This document shows, piece after piece, positions 1 to 10,639 of a stretch of 64,000 bases of DNA. A model generated the notes under the pieces. It had not been told where the DNA came from. It made no database searches and saw nothing but the letters and a program-made list of their open reading frames with translations. The translations under genes and the position numbers were made by a program. This stretch comes from Pollenia angustigena (Eukaryota > Arthropoda > Insecta > Diptera > Polleniidae), in contig OV884059.1 of assembly GCA_930367215.1 (NCBI GenBank), positions 241,985,803 to 242,049,802 of the forward strand, in the 5' to 3' direction. How positions within the stretch are numbered: the first letter of the stretch is position 1; the number at the start of each line of letters is the position of its first letter.

Positions 1-1442
1 CGACTTTCCCACGATTTTTTCTAGCGATATTTATGTGCCCTTTGCGTTTTGACGGATAGCGGGAAATAAAATAAAAAATATATCAGATATCAAAATTAAT
101 AAAACTCATATTTACTTTATTATTATGTCTAGAGTACTTTTACAATAAAACGCAGCAAATGAGTAATTACTGAGTAAACTCAAAAATTTACTTAAATAAG
201 CTGTTGCCCAATAACATGGTATAACAATTTAATAGGTACGCTAGAACACTGATGCCACCTCTTGGCACACTAAACGCGGTAAGCAGCGTTGCCGTTTTGG
301 TTACTTTTAACCAAAATTGGTTACTTTTTTCCAATGTGTACTTGTGTACTTTTTTCCATTTTGGCAATTTTTTTCAACACAAAAATAACCAATTATTTGT
401 TTTTGAACAAGAAATACCTGCTCCGTTTTTTTGACCCTTAAATTTTTTCATCTAATTAAAAATTATTTTTTTAGAAGCTTAAACTTTAACAGACTATCAA
501 CTTAACCATATAAAGTATGTATATACTTTGAAGTGTATATGAACATTATCTGCTACTCTAAAGCCCTTCCGATCCCATCCCGTTTAATATGATTATATTT
601 CCACCGGCCACTTTCCACTTTGTATAGGAGGTGCCACTTCCACTTAAAATATAGAAAAATTATATAGCCTATTGTTCTTTCCAGACCATTGGTAATATAG
701 AGTAACTTCGGGTATTGTGGAATAGGTTTCCTTTTATAGTTAAATGCTAAAATACTCTCAATCATGTTTATCATAATAAGTTTAGAAGTAATCATATTAC
801 GATACAAAGTAATTATGTTATGTTTAAAAGTTATCATATAATAGTCTGAAAGAATGATATTATGATTCAAAATGTGGTTACAGTAAACATATTGCAATCG
901 TTCACAGTAACAATAATACAATACGACAACAGTATATTGTTACAATAAACATAGTGTACCTGCCGTAACCATGCCCAACAATATTTTTTTTTTCTACGTT
1001 ACGAAAAACCAAATTCTGCTGCAAAAAAATATTCGTTTGCGGCTTTAGGCTTACTAAACTGTTTTCCGCGAGTATGCTGTATATGGGGCTTATGGTAAAT
1101 TATGGACCGATCATCACAAAATTTAACAAAAAATGCCCAATGAAGATGCAACATAGGTGGAAACATATGTTGCTACTCAAGTTTCGGTTTTTACCTCCTT
1201 CAATGAAACAGACAACAAAACATCAGTATTTTTTGTTCTTTGAGTATATTATTACAAAACATATCGTCGCAGGAATTAAAGAACGCTGTAACTGACAAAA
1301 AATTGAAAATACGTTTTTTGCCTCATTTTTATCAGAAAAAAAATACTGCGTCGATTGATCCCGGTCCCATATTTGTATGATGAAAAAAATTCGCTATTCC
1401 TATGTAGAACCCTACTTTCTTTCCCAAACTAAATGTAATTTA
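1..1442. other. AT-rich intergenic DNA without a recognisable gene
   Basis: No coding region with family similarity is seen. Around 1050-1130 lies a fragment (ACTAAACTGTTTTCC, then ATGGACCGATCATCACAAAA) that matches the subrepeats of the dispersed element at 3369-4310, so at least part is old repeat. Open frames of 60-120 codons here have AT-driven composition and no motif. Confidence 0.5.
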
Positions 1443-1900
1443 AGGCTAGATTACACTATTATACTTTGTATTATTACATGCCCAAAACTCAAGTAATATG
1501 ACAAAGTGTGATAGCGTGAATGCAATGTGTCACGAAAATGACAAGTGTTATGAAAAAAGTTTGACATCTCATACGACTTCATTGTTTTTTGGAAAAATTT
1601 CTAAACTATAATACTTTTCTTGTTGTAGTTGTTTCTTTGGCCAGAGTGATGAATTTATGAATATTATTTTTGTCAAGCTAATAGGGCCTAAATTTCTTCA
1701 ATGTAAATAAAATTCAATTCATTGGATCAGGGTTGCATTTTTTTTTCATCCATGAGTGTTTATACTTTGTGTGATGGTGTAAACGCAAACTGTCATGTTA
1801 CATTAGATTTTTTGACAGTCGCATCAAAACTCATTAGATTTCTATCTCACAAAGTATTATGGAATACGTAAGACTTGTGAGATAGTGTAATCTAGGCTTT
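1443..1900. mobile_element. Miniature inverted-repeat element, about 0.46 kb, unassigned superfamily
   Basis: The ends form an inverted repeat: GGCTAGATTACACTATTAT at the left and ATAGTGTAATCTAGGCTTTA at the right, with the shared core CTAGATTACACTAT. Inside, variants of CACAAAGTATAAT and TGTGATAGCGTGAATGC recur in both orientations. There is no coding capacity. I could not settle a target-site duplication, so the superfamily is left open. Confidence 0.6.
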
Positions 1901-3110
1901 AGTAAAGCTCCCTGTATGTTAACATAGCTTACATAAAAACATTATCATTACGGCTTTGGCTATGCAAATAGTCGCACTGCTAGTTTTTTTATCGGTCTGT
2001 AAGTGGAAACAGGTGTTGTTGACTTTTTTTGTGTGCATATTCAAACCGTTATTTTGCTCCAAATACTGATATTTTAATTGTGCTTTTATACAATGTTTAC
2101 AAAAAATAGAGAGTTAACTAAACAATTCTTATAATTGGTTAGCATGGAAATTTAATAAGTTTTGTAATATATATTTATAAGATTTGTTTTAAAAATTTGC
2201 AAATCGGCTAATGTGGAATAACTGAAGGCGTGTATTGTGGAAACCTATTGTACCAATAGCCATGAAGGCTAAGAAATAATTTGAAATGTAATATTTTTTT
2301 TTAAACAATTAGTTATGCCAAGAATTATATGCTGAATTAAATTGGTTTTGTTATTACCATTTTGTTTCTGATAAAATGTAATAGTATTCCATATTACCCA
2401 AAAGGGGGGGTCAACATTACCCTCCAATTTTTGAAATCACTATTTTTGAGGTTTCTCAGATTTTTTCATTTATAACTTTTTTTAGTATTAAGGAAATATA
2501 CATAATTTTTGTGAAGAGCATAGTTAGGCAAATCAATTAAGAAACTTCTTCCGACTAGTCCGATGAAGAGTTTGCTTATACTTTTTAATAAATTGCCGAA
2601 ACAAAAATAGAGGTTCCATAATACCCGAAGTTACTCTACAGTCAAAACTTTACTTAACACTATATCTTCTTTAGACACAGAATTTTGAAACTGAAGTGTG
2701 AATAAAAAAGTAGTTTTGATACAAAATAATTTTAGTTACTTTTTATTTGCTTTTGTTTACTTTATTTTTACATTTTGGTAACAAATTTTCTTTGGTCGTG
2801 GCAACGCTGGCGGTGCTGCCACACCAATATAATTTTTACAACCAAAATTTTTGAAAAAGTTACCAAATGTGAAAATATATAACCAAATTTAAAATGCCTT
2901 TTAATTTATTGAGAAAATCATTAAAATTTATTTTAAGTTGCAAATATTTGCACTTTATAGAGAAATTATAATTATAAGTCAAGAAAACAAAACAAGAAAT
3001 AAAAATTCTTTTACATATCAAAAAAAAAAAAAAAATAACGAGAAAATTACACTGGTTTACAGCCAAAAAATACCAAGAACGCCACATGCCTAGATAATTT
3101 AATTAAGACC
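1901..3110. other. AT-rich DNA, nothing assignable
   Basis: Low-complexity A/T-rich sequence with no coding or RNA signal that I can support. TTGGTAAC-type words at about 2770-2870 resemble those at 290-340, which hints at old repeat decay. Confidence 0.4.
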
Positions 3111-3189
3111 TCCTGAACACGAAAAACGCTGTAATTTTTTATCCTAAGTACCGTTTTTTAGATAACGGTACTTTCGTGTTTTTCGATGT

Positions 3190-4655
3190 ATGGTCCCACT
3201 CAAACCCTTGTGGAGCCCAACCGAAAAGTCCAATCGAAAGTTTTTATTAAGGATTTTGTGGAACGACAATATTTTTATCTTCATTGCACACACACTATAT
3301 TCGGCGTCCATCAGTTTTAACATATTTAAACAAGTTAGAGTGCTATATTCGGCTGTGCCGAATCTTTGATACCCTCCACCGACAGTTCAAATGTTTAAGG
3401 AGTAATATCTGTATGATGTTATTACTGTACGACTAAACTGTTTTCCGGTAGTAGGGTTTATATAGGGCCTAGGGAAAATTATGGACCGATCATCACAAAA
3501 TTTCACAGCGTCATTTCTAGTCCTTTAAAACTGTGACGTACCAATTTCTGTTATGCTAGCATTAGTAGTTAAGGTTTTAGGTGTACTAAACTGTTTTCCG
3601 GGAGTAGGGTTTCTATGGGGCCTAGGGTAAATTATGTACCGATCTTCACGAAATTTCACAGTATCATTTATAGTCCTATAAAACTGTGACGAGCCAAAAT
3701 TTGTTATGATTGCATTATTTTTTACGGTTTTAGGCGAAATTTCACAGTGTTATTTCTAGTTCTAAAAAACTGTGACGTTCCAAATTTTGTTACGCTAGCG
3801 TTTTTTTTACGGTTTTAGGCGTACTAAACTGTTTTCCGGGAGTATTGTTTATATGGGGCTTAGGGTAAATTATGGACGGATCTTCACGAAATTTAACAGC
3901 ATGATTTCCAGTCAAATAAAACAAATTTTTGCAAAATCTTATCTCATTCCGTGCCTTGTTCCAGCATTTATGTTATTTTTTGTAACAAAATTATCAATTT
4001 TTTTAGGTGGTGGTTCCACATTTTGATTCATAGCTCTGGTCCTACAAAACCGATTTTGCTGGATTTCAATTCCAAACTGCTTAGGATAACTACAAGCAAT
4101 TTGGCACCAAGTTTGTTCCTTTGTTTTGAGTTGTTCGAAAGTGAGCGTGTTTTCAACAGACGGACAGACGGACATGGCTAAATCGACTTAGAATTACTCA
4201 AGGATCCAGAATATATATACTTTATGGGGTCTGAGATGAATAGTAAAAAAGTTTCACTGAATGATAAACTTAATATACCCTCTTCTCAACTAATTGTGGT
4301 GGAGGGTATAAGAAAAACGGAATTTTATATGAGTTGAAAATATTGTCGCTCCACAAAATCCTTAATAAAAACTTTATTTTTCAAATCACGCCTTAAATGT
4401 TGGTAATTAAATAAACTATTTGGCTAAAAAATAAAAGATTCCAGATATTTACTAAAACGTAGAAAAAAAGCGAAATAAAAATTTAAAATTTGAAAAAAAA
4501 AACGTAAAAATAGGAAAATTTTGAAGGTGCCATAACTCAGCCATTTCTTATCAGATAGAAATTTGTAGCATATCGGCATTCAATTACCTTTCCAACGATG
4601 TGCCATTTATTTCGATCGGACTTTTCGGTCGGGCTCCACAAGGGTTTGAGTGGTG
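3190..4655. repeat. Composite repeat with split inverted flanks
   Basis: Sequence at 3192-3276 (with CAAACCCTTGTGGAGCCCAA and TTTATTAAGGATTTTGTGGA) returns in inverted form in two pieces: TCCACAAAATCCTTAATAAA at about 4351-4370 and GGGCTCCACAAGGGTTTGAG at about 4632-4651. The two pieces are separated by about 240 bp on the right but contiguous on the left. This flanks the dispersed element at 3369-4310 and suggests a foldback disrupted by later insertion. Confidence 0.55.
3369..4310. repeat. Dispersed repeat with TATACCCTCCACC termini and internal tandem units
   Basis: It begins ATACCCTCCACC and ends GGTGGAGGGTATA. Three full units and one truncated unit start ACTAAACTGTTTTCCGG at about 3432, 3595 and 3823 and continue through ATTATGGACCGATC and AAATTTCACAG. 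Near the right end is ACAGACGGACAGACGGACAT followed by ATATATATACTTTATGGGGT, a combination common in dispersed repeats of fly genomes. Related pieces occur at about 11716, 15940-16550 and 44605-46730. The open frames in it are on both strands and look non-coding. Confidence 0.55.
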
Positions 4656-4662
4656 CTTGACG

Positions 4663-4770
4663 TAATATTCGCCGTCATATCTAAATTTTTTGATTTTTCA
4701 TCCAGCATCGTCGGTGTGACACATACAAACACATTTCCACTAATACTACCACAATGCTTGATGAGAATTT
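4663..4770. repeat. About 110-bp repeat shared with 39305-39415
   Basis: Both copies carry CGCCGTCATATC, a T/A run, then TTTCATCCA, TGTCACACATACAAACACAT-type sequence and GCTTGATGAGAA. They lie in the same orientation. No TIR is seen, so this is probably a fragment of a larger element. Confidence 0.55.
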
Positions 4771-4801
4771 TGATCAATGTATTTGGGCCTTAAATACCAA
4801 C

Positions 4802-5112
4802 CAAGGCGAATTCAACAAGGTAAACTCAACTCGTCAGCCGTTCATCAGCTGTCTCCACGGCGAATTAAAAAAAAATTGGGAAACGTCAAAATATAATTTT
4901 GTTTATGTTTTGCGCCAAAATAACCGAAAATTTTTCTTGAAAAACTGCGAATAATTCATAATCTCTTTTATTACCCAAACAAAATTTTTATTTTGTTTTT
5001 CAATACATTTTTGCATTGTCAGCATTTTTGACAGTCGCCTATTAAATTGCAAAAAAATACATGGGGCTTTTTGTAGTTGTATAGTTGCACTTACCTTGTT
5101 AAATTCGCCTTG
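4802..5112. mobile_element. hAT-type miniature element with 8-bp target duplication
   Basis: The 311-bp element starts CAAGGCGAATTCAACAAGGT and ends with its inverted partner ACCTTGTTAAATTCGCCTTG. It is flanked by the exact 8-bp duplication ATACCAAC (4794-4801 and 5113-5120). An 8-bp duplication and CA..TG ends are typical of hAT elements. There is no transposase. Relatives with the same terminus are at 21877-22366, 33336, 38685, 39213 and (right end only) about 8855. Confidence 0.88.
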
Positions 5113-5149
5113 ATACCAACATAATTAGATGTTTTACGGACTAGGGATG

Positions 5150-5210
5150 CAACATCGTTCTGAAAAACATCGATGTTTAAAAACACGATACATCGATGTT
5201 GCAACATCCG
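5150..5210. repeat. Short inverted repeat built on ACATCGATGT
   Basis: GATGCAACATCG near 5155 is inverted at about 5192-5208 (CGATGTTGCAACATC), with ACATCGATGT twice in between. The stretch can form a hairpin and directly abuts the TAA target of the next miniature element. Function is unknown. Confidence 0.5.
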
Positions 5211-5213
5211 TAA

Positions 5214-5354
5214 CATAGCGTCTTCACCTGACAATTTTTTGTCATACCAAACGTCAAAGTCTATATAAAAAAACTCGAAAATTTTTGTCAGCGTTTTTTT
5301 AATATGAAGTTTGACGTTTGGTATGACAAAAAATTGTCAGGTGAAGACGCTATG
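5214..5354. mobile_element. Palindromic PIF/Harbinger-like MITE, copy 1 of 3
   Basis: This 141-bp, almost perfectly self-complementary element begins CATAGCGTCTTCACCTGACA and ends TGTCAGGTGAAGACGCTATG. It is flanked on both sides by TAA. Sister copies are at 33072-33214 and 50560-50701. The 3-bp TAA duplication is proved by an empty site for copy 3 and points to the PIF/Harbinger group. It would form a hairpin with arms longer than 45 bp. Confidence 0.88.
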
Positions 5355-5855
5355 TAATACTTACGTAGTGCTCAAATTCTTCTTTGCTATTGAAAATATT
5401 AAGGCCCAACTATAATATGCATAAGCTTTTGTCAAAAATAACCATATGGCCTGTCAAATCAATTTAAAAACACAAAAACAAAATCAAAAATTATTTGATT
5501 CCGTACGGAAAGTCCGATCAGCTTCCCACTTTGCGTAAGGAAATGACAGATTCATAAAACTTAACAAATGTTATATACGTACATACATAGGTACTTTGAG
5601 TACAATATTGTTTGACACATAAAGGGCATAATAAACCTCACAAATGGCTTGGCAAATATGTCAAAGTTTTACATTTGTACAAACATTTTGTGTTGATAAT
5701 TATGGTGTTTGCTGTTTGGACAAATATTTGAAGCAATGTTTGCAGAAATATTAAAAAATTTTAATATTTGGCAGACATGTTGGATATTTGGCAAACTTTT
5801 TGTGGCGTCTAATGCTAAATGTATTCAATTCAATTAATTTTTAATATTAAATTAT
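5355..5855. other. AT-rich spacer, no feature recognised
   Basis: No gene or clear element. TTTGTACAAAC-type words near 5680 recur at about 36750, so parts may be repeat-derived. Confidence 0.4.
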
Positions 5856-5993
5856 CAGCCAGGCCCACGATGTCACACGTTAACGTTCGCATAGAAAATT
5901 ACATTTAAAACAAAAACAATTTCTAAAATTTGTTTTTATTTTAAATGTAATTTTCTATGCGAACGTTAACGTGTGACATCGTGGGCCTGGCTG
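5856..5993. mobile_element. Palindromic MITE, 138 bp
   Basis: A near-perfect hairpin: CAGCCAGGCCCACGATGTCA at the left and TGACATCGTGGGCCTGGCTG at the right, with arms of about 60 bp meeting in an A/T-rich centre. The flanks are TAT on both sides, compatible with a 3-bp duplication. No second copy was seen in the window. Confidence 0.8.
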
Positions 5994-6264
5994 TATATTT
6001 TTTAGTAGTATTGCTTGCCACAAAACAGCTCGTTGCTTAAATCACTTTTTACTTTAAATTTTTTGCCTTTATTTTATAATTTCTTCTCCGTTTTAACCAA
6101 AAAGCAACAAAATTGCCGCAGCACTAGTGACAACTGCATTCATTGAAAACTAAACAAAAATGAAAATTTATGTTTGTACGGAGAATATTTGTGTTGTTTA
6201 TTGGCAAACCCCAAACGGAAACAATGTGTGTGTTTGCCAAGCATTTTGTGTGGTTTAAAAAACA

Positions 6265-7300
6265 AGGATATATATTTTTAATATCAATGAAACGGGATTT
6301 ATTGGAAAAAAATTTAGGAAATTTAAACATGATTTAAAGGCGCACATTTTCAAGAACTTTTCACCAACGCAGCTTCAAATAAAAAAAAGTACATAGGGTA
6401 ATAGAAAATCGAAAAATAAGAAGAAAAAATAAAATGGCAAAATTCTCGGAAACGCATAGTTTCCGAGTTATGGACCTCTGAAGTTTTCATATAAATTTGC
6501 GATTTTCCTCTACATTTCTGAACGTATATGGCCAATCTTGGCATTATTTGAAAGCATTTGAACAGATCTTTCTGGAAATGCAAAATTTATTTGAAACTTT
6601 TTAACTCTTATATCAAAATGTTACTGAAGTGCAATAGGTAATAAAAATATAATCAAATAAACCCCAGCTTCGCTAAATAAAGCCTCTCCGCATAGCCAGC
6701 CTTCGGCTGGGCGCAAGGATTTTATCCTCTATGGTATAATAAACACCGGCTTCGCTAAATAAAGCCTCTCCGCATAGCCGGCCTTCGGCCGGGAGCATGG
6801 ATTTTCTCCTCTATGGTATAACAAACATCGGCTTCGCTAAATAAAGCTTCTTCGCATAGCCGGCTCCTAACCTGACCTTTACACGTGAAAGTACTTTCTT
6901 GCAAGTAGAGTATACGTATTATCAACGAAAAATCGAAGAAGCAGCCGATTGGCTGAAAGCACCAAAATTATGTGTGTGTTAGTGAAAAAGTGTGAGTGTA
7001 TTGCGACTTTCAAGAAATTTACTTTCACGTGTAAATGCTAGGTTAATCCTTAATGAATTAATAATTTTTAAATAAAATGTTTATATCTAGAAAAATTTAT
7101 TCAAAAGCTTTTAAATGATACCAATATTGGCTATATACGTTCAAAAATGTAGTGGGAAATCGCAAATTTATATAAAAACTTCAGAGGCCCGTAACTCGAA
7201 AACTATGCGTTTCCGAGAATTTTGCCCTTTTATTTTTTCTTCTTATTTTTCAATTTTCTATAACCCTATGTACTTTTTTTTATTTTGAGCTGCGTTGGTA
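6265..7300. mobile_element. Foldback-like element with 82-bp minisatellite, copy A
   Basis: The left arm (about 6345-6600) contains GCGATTTTCCTCTACATTTC, CGGAAACGCATAGTTTCCGA and a CTATGTACTTTTTTTTATTT complement, and is inverted at about 7090-7300. Between the arms are about three tandem units of 82 bp (CGGCTTCGCTAAATAAAGCC, then CATAGCCGGCC and CTCTATGGTATAA) at about 6660-6860. Its left edge carries a mariner end fragment (AATGAAACGGGATTTATTGG). A same-strand copy of about 600 bp is at 63353 to the window end. Confidence 0.7.
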
Positions 7301-7485
7301 AACTGGACTTAAGCCATAACGGTCTTAGGTACATACTTATATAAATTTTTTGTTTTTTATATTCTTCGGCATGACGAAATGAAAAGTTGGCGTGGCTCAA
7401 TTAATATTTATTTATACCTATCTAAAGAACGTTATTTATGTATATAACTTTTTGTTCTTAGCTCATCATGGCCGAATATAGCACT

Positions 7486-7674
7486 CAAGGCCCATCTATC
7501 AGGTCTGCTTACTTGTACAAAAACAAAAAACTTTTTCTTTTAAGCTGTCAAAGACTTACTACCACATATACAAAGCAAAAGGAAAAAACGTGTATGTAAA
7601 CAACTTTTGAAAGCTCAAAAGAACGAAAACAATGATCATCAGGCTTCTTGCGCAGACCTTTTCAATGGGCCTTG
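7486..7674. mobile_element. hAT-type MITE, 189 bp, with 8-bp target duplication
   Basis: It starts CAAGGCCCATCTATCAGGTC and ends CCTTTTCAATGGGCCTTG. It is flanked by the exact 8-bp duplication ATAGCACT (7478-7485 and 7675-7682). The two termini differ after CAAGGCCCAT, which lets the 26-bp derivative at 11300-11325 be traced to this family. Its target is itself repeat DNA: GAATATAGCACTC also occurs near 16530. Confidence 0.88.
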
Positions 7675-7886
7675 ATAGCACTCTTACTTGTTAATTATTA
7701 AATTCTTTATTCAACTTTATTTATATGTATTGTATATGAAGAATGTGGCAATGCAGAAAATGTATTTTCAATGACATTTTGACGTTAAGTTTTTTAAATG
7801 CGGTTTTTAAGAAATTTACACTTTTTTTAGACAAACTAGGCACTTGTCGTTTTAACCTAATTCGGGTACGCTGACGCCAGACGTAT

Positions 7887-8690
7887 GATTAAAATCTGTT
7901 AGCAACTTTTGATTTCATTCACAAAAGTCGAAAAATTTTAATTAATTTAAGAATTTCATAAAGCGCATTATTTGTATGGGAGCCCCCTAAGAAGTGGTGA
8001 TAAGGGGCAAGTATGTCTTGAGAAAATGTTGAGGACAAAAAACTAATTGAGGTCGGTCATACATTTTATCCCACTAGGGTCGACTCCTGGGCTTTTATTG
8101 GACTTTTTCTTCAATACATTTCTAGTCTGCATTGAACATTTTGTATGGGAGTCCCTTTAAGGAATAGATATAGCGGGTAGGTAGGTTAAAAATAAATGAT
8201 TGAGATGAAAAATAAAGTAGGGTTGGCCAAACATTTGACCCATCTAGGGGCATCCTAGGCATTGCAGGGGCCAAATTTAAGAATTTTAATAAGCCGCAGT
8301 ATTTGTATGGGAGCCCCCTTCAGGAGTGGAGATAAAGGGCAAGTATGTTTTGAGAAAGTGTTAGGGACAAAAAACTAATTGCGTTCGGTCATAAAATTTA
8401 TTCCCCTAGGGGTGACTCCTGGGCATTTATGGGACTTTGTCTTCAATATATTTCTATTCTGCATTGAACATTTTGTATGGGAGCCCCCTTAAGAAATTAA
8501 GATAGCGGGTAGGTATCTTAGAAATACATTTGACCCATCTAGGAGCATCCAATTTTACTTTTCTTAAAGGAAATTTTATTGCGGAATTTAATAAACTAAA
8601 CCGTTTTTGAGTTTGAGTACGTATTAATAAAATCTGAATAGTGAACACCGTTTCAGGAGAAAAAATATAATGTAAATGCACATGTATTCA
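7887..8690. repeat. Tandem pair of about 333-bp units inside a foldback-family fragment
   Basis: GTATGGGAGCCCCCT followed by GGGCAAGTATGT and ACAAAAAACTAATTG occurs at about 7974 and again near 8307. Each unit contains a second, diverged GTATGGGAG half-unit (GATAGCGGGTAGGTA). The edges, TGATTAAAATCTGTTAGCAA at 7887 and AATTTTATTGCGGAATTTA near 8572, match parts of the foldback at 40214-42058, so this is a rearranged relative. Confidence 0.6.
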
Positions 8691-10030
8691 CGGGCAATTC
8701 ATGTAAACGGTGGTGTCAATACTACAGCAAGTGTGTATATTATTTGTTGCTTTCGTTGGTCGATATGTCAAAAACACAAGCAACTTTTGACATTCCTCCC
8801 TCTTAATACGAAAAAAATAGCACCAACATCGACCTGAAGAATGAATTCGCCTTGATAATACGAGTATATTTTTAATATTATTGTTTTTATTGATAAATTT
8901 AAATTTTTATTTAATTTTTTCATTATTTCTTTTGCAATTAGAACAATCAGTTAAGAATAATTTAATATTTTGAATATTATTTTACTAATTACGATTTTAT
9001 TTTAATACTTAGAATAATAACACTATTATCAAAATTAAATATTTTTTCAAAATACAAAAATTTAAATTCACACTTCACTCGGTTAAGTTTGTAAAATTTT
9101 ATAAAATTCCACTTTTACAATTAAACATTAACGAAGGAAAAAAGCTTGGAAGTTGTTAAAAAATATTTTCAAATAAAAACCTTTTGAAAATTTAAATAAC
9201 TTAAGACAAAGCAGGATACACACTTTTGAACATGAACGACCGTTTTGCTCAAACTTTCGCTTGCACACTATCGAGTGTCTGCTAATTTTTGTCAGTGGTT
9301 GGCTGTTAACTAATGCAATTTTTGACTGTTACTTAAGTTTAAAAATGTGTGCCCAGACCTAGGCCAGGATTCACTATCCTACACAATCGTACAATTCATT
9401 CTCATGAAAGTCTGGGGTCTAATCACAACATTCGATATGGTGTTAACTATCGTATCGAGTAAACTATCGTATTTTTCTGCATACGATAGACAATAGACTG
9501 ACTCAATTTGATTTTAAGGTCATACTCGCATACTTTATTCATGAATCAAAAAAAATAAGATTACGCATTGCACAGGTCCGTTATGTTGTTGTGTGACGTA
9601 GAAATTGAATTTGTGTTGTAAACAAAGTAGATTTGTGTACTATATCTCAAATGTTTTTACAACAAAAACTCATTTGCATTCATAACGACGTTGATGCGCA
9701 GTAGAAAATTTATTTTGTACTGCTAATTGCGCAATCTTTATTTCCATGAACTTTATTCGCATAAACGGTAGTGAATGTTATTTGTGAATTAACAAAATTG
9801 AACGAACAAACAAACGCGATAAAGGCGTTAATGACAACAAGCTTCATCCAAAACTATCGAGTGAGTGTGAACTCAACTATGGTTTTGTAACTAAAAAATT
9901 AAAATTTTTATTCTATATAAAAATTATTGAAATTATTTTAAAATTCGATCTGAGTGTTATTATTTTAAAGGACATGCATACATAAAATTTATTTAGTTAT
10001 ATTTAAAATTACATTTAAAAGAAAACTTAT
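8691..10030. other. AT-rich DNA with one hAT-MITE right end
   Basis: AATGAATTCGCCTTG at about 8841-8855 is the right terminus of the CAAGGCGAATTCA hAT family; its left end is not recognised. The rest shows ACGATAG-type words around 9420-9490 and no gene. Confidence 0.45.
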
Positions 10031-10580
10031 GCAGTTATTTTTTATTGCATTCATTTTCTCTTCTTTTTATAATAAATTATTTAATAAATATGGAAATAAT
10101 AGTTGTTGTGTCTGTTTTCTTCATCTGTATATAGTTAATATGTACACTCATAAAAATTCTACGTATTTCTATAATAATTATGTTAAATGTTTGTTTTAAA
10201 TATGAACTTTTTTTTAAATTCTATTTTCTCTTTTATTTCATTTATATAAATAAACAATAAACAAGTACACATTTACACACATAAGTATAGGAATTAAAAT
10301 AATAAAAAATAAAAATACTTAAACTAGCCTCAAACTAATTAATGTCTTTTATTGAAAAGTTGTTTGTTTAATTTACTAAAAAAAAATCTTAAATGTATAA
10401 AGTTTGGGATTTATTAGTTTACTTAATTAACTAATGATTTAAATACTTGTTTCCTTAAAAATTAATTAATTAAATTCATATTATTTACAACGGCATACAA
10501 ATGAACAAAAAAGTACGTCTAAATTGTTTTTTTTTTTACTTTTTTGTTTTTGTGTGTAAAGAGTTGGCTTGAAGCTTTTT
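10031..10580 (-). other. Probable 3' UTR of the BTB-psq gene
   Basis: This lies directly downstream of the stop codon at 10583-10581 on the minus strand. It contains several AATAAA hexamers on that strand (for example at 10348-10353, 10232-10237 and 10041-10046). Which of them is used cannot be told from sequence in such A/T-rich DNA. Confidence 0.4.
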
Positions 10581-10639
10581 TCATATTTGCGGTCGGGTCC
10601 AGAGTTCACTTAAATCTTTTGGTCGTAATTTTCCAATGT
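10581..10639 (-). CDS. BTB-psq gene, probable last coding exon
   Basis: A 65-bp intron ends CATTAAAG|AC. The exon completes an Asp codon and reads IGKLRPKDLSELWTRPQI, then TGA (10583-10581). The short intron, exact phase and sensible C-terminus support a true exon pair with 10705-10796. Confidence 0.72.

Noticed and set aside
553..921. 122-codon minus-strand frame as a gene
   Set aside because: Tyr/Ile/Met-rich composition typical of A/T-rich non-coding DNA, no motif, no splice context.
3939..4181. Overlapping 76-78 codon frames on both strands
   Set aside because: They lie in the tail of a dispersed repeat (ACAGACGGACAGACGGACAT) and have no protein-like features.
6350..6583. 77-codon frame conserved at 63443-63676
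   Set aside because: Conserved only because the 600-bp foldback segment is duplicated. The inverted arm at 7090-7300 shows the same DNA without the frame.
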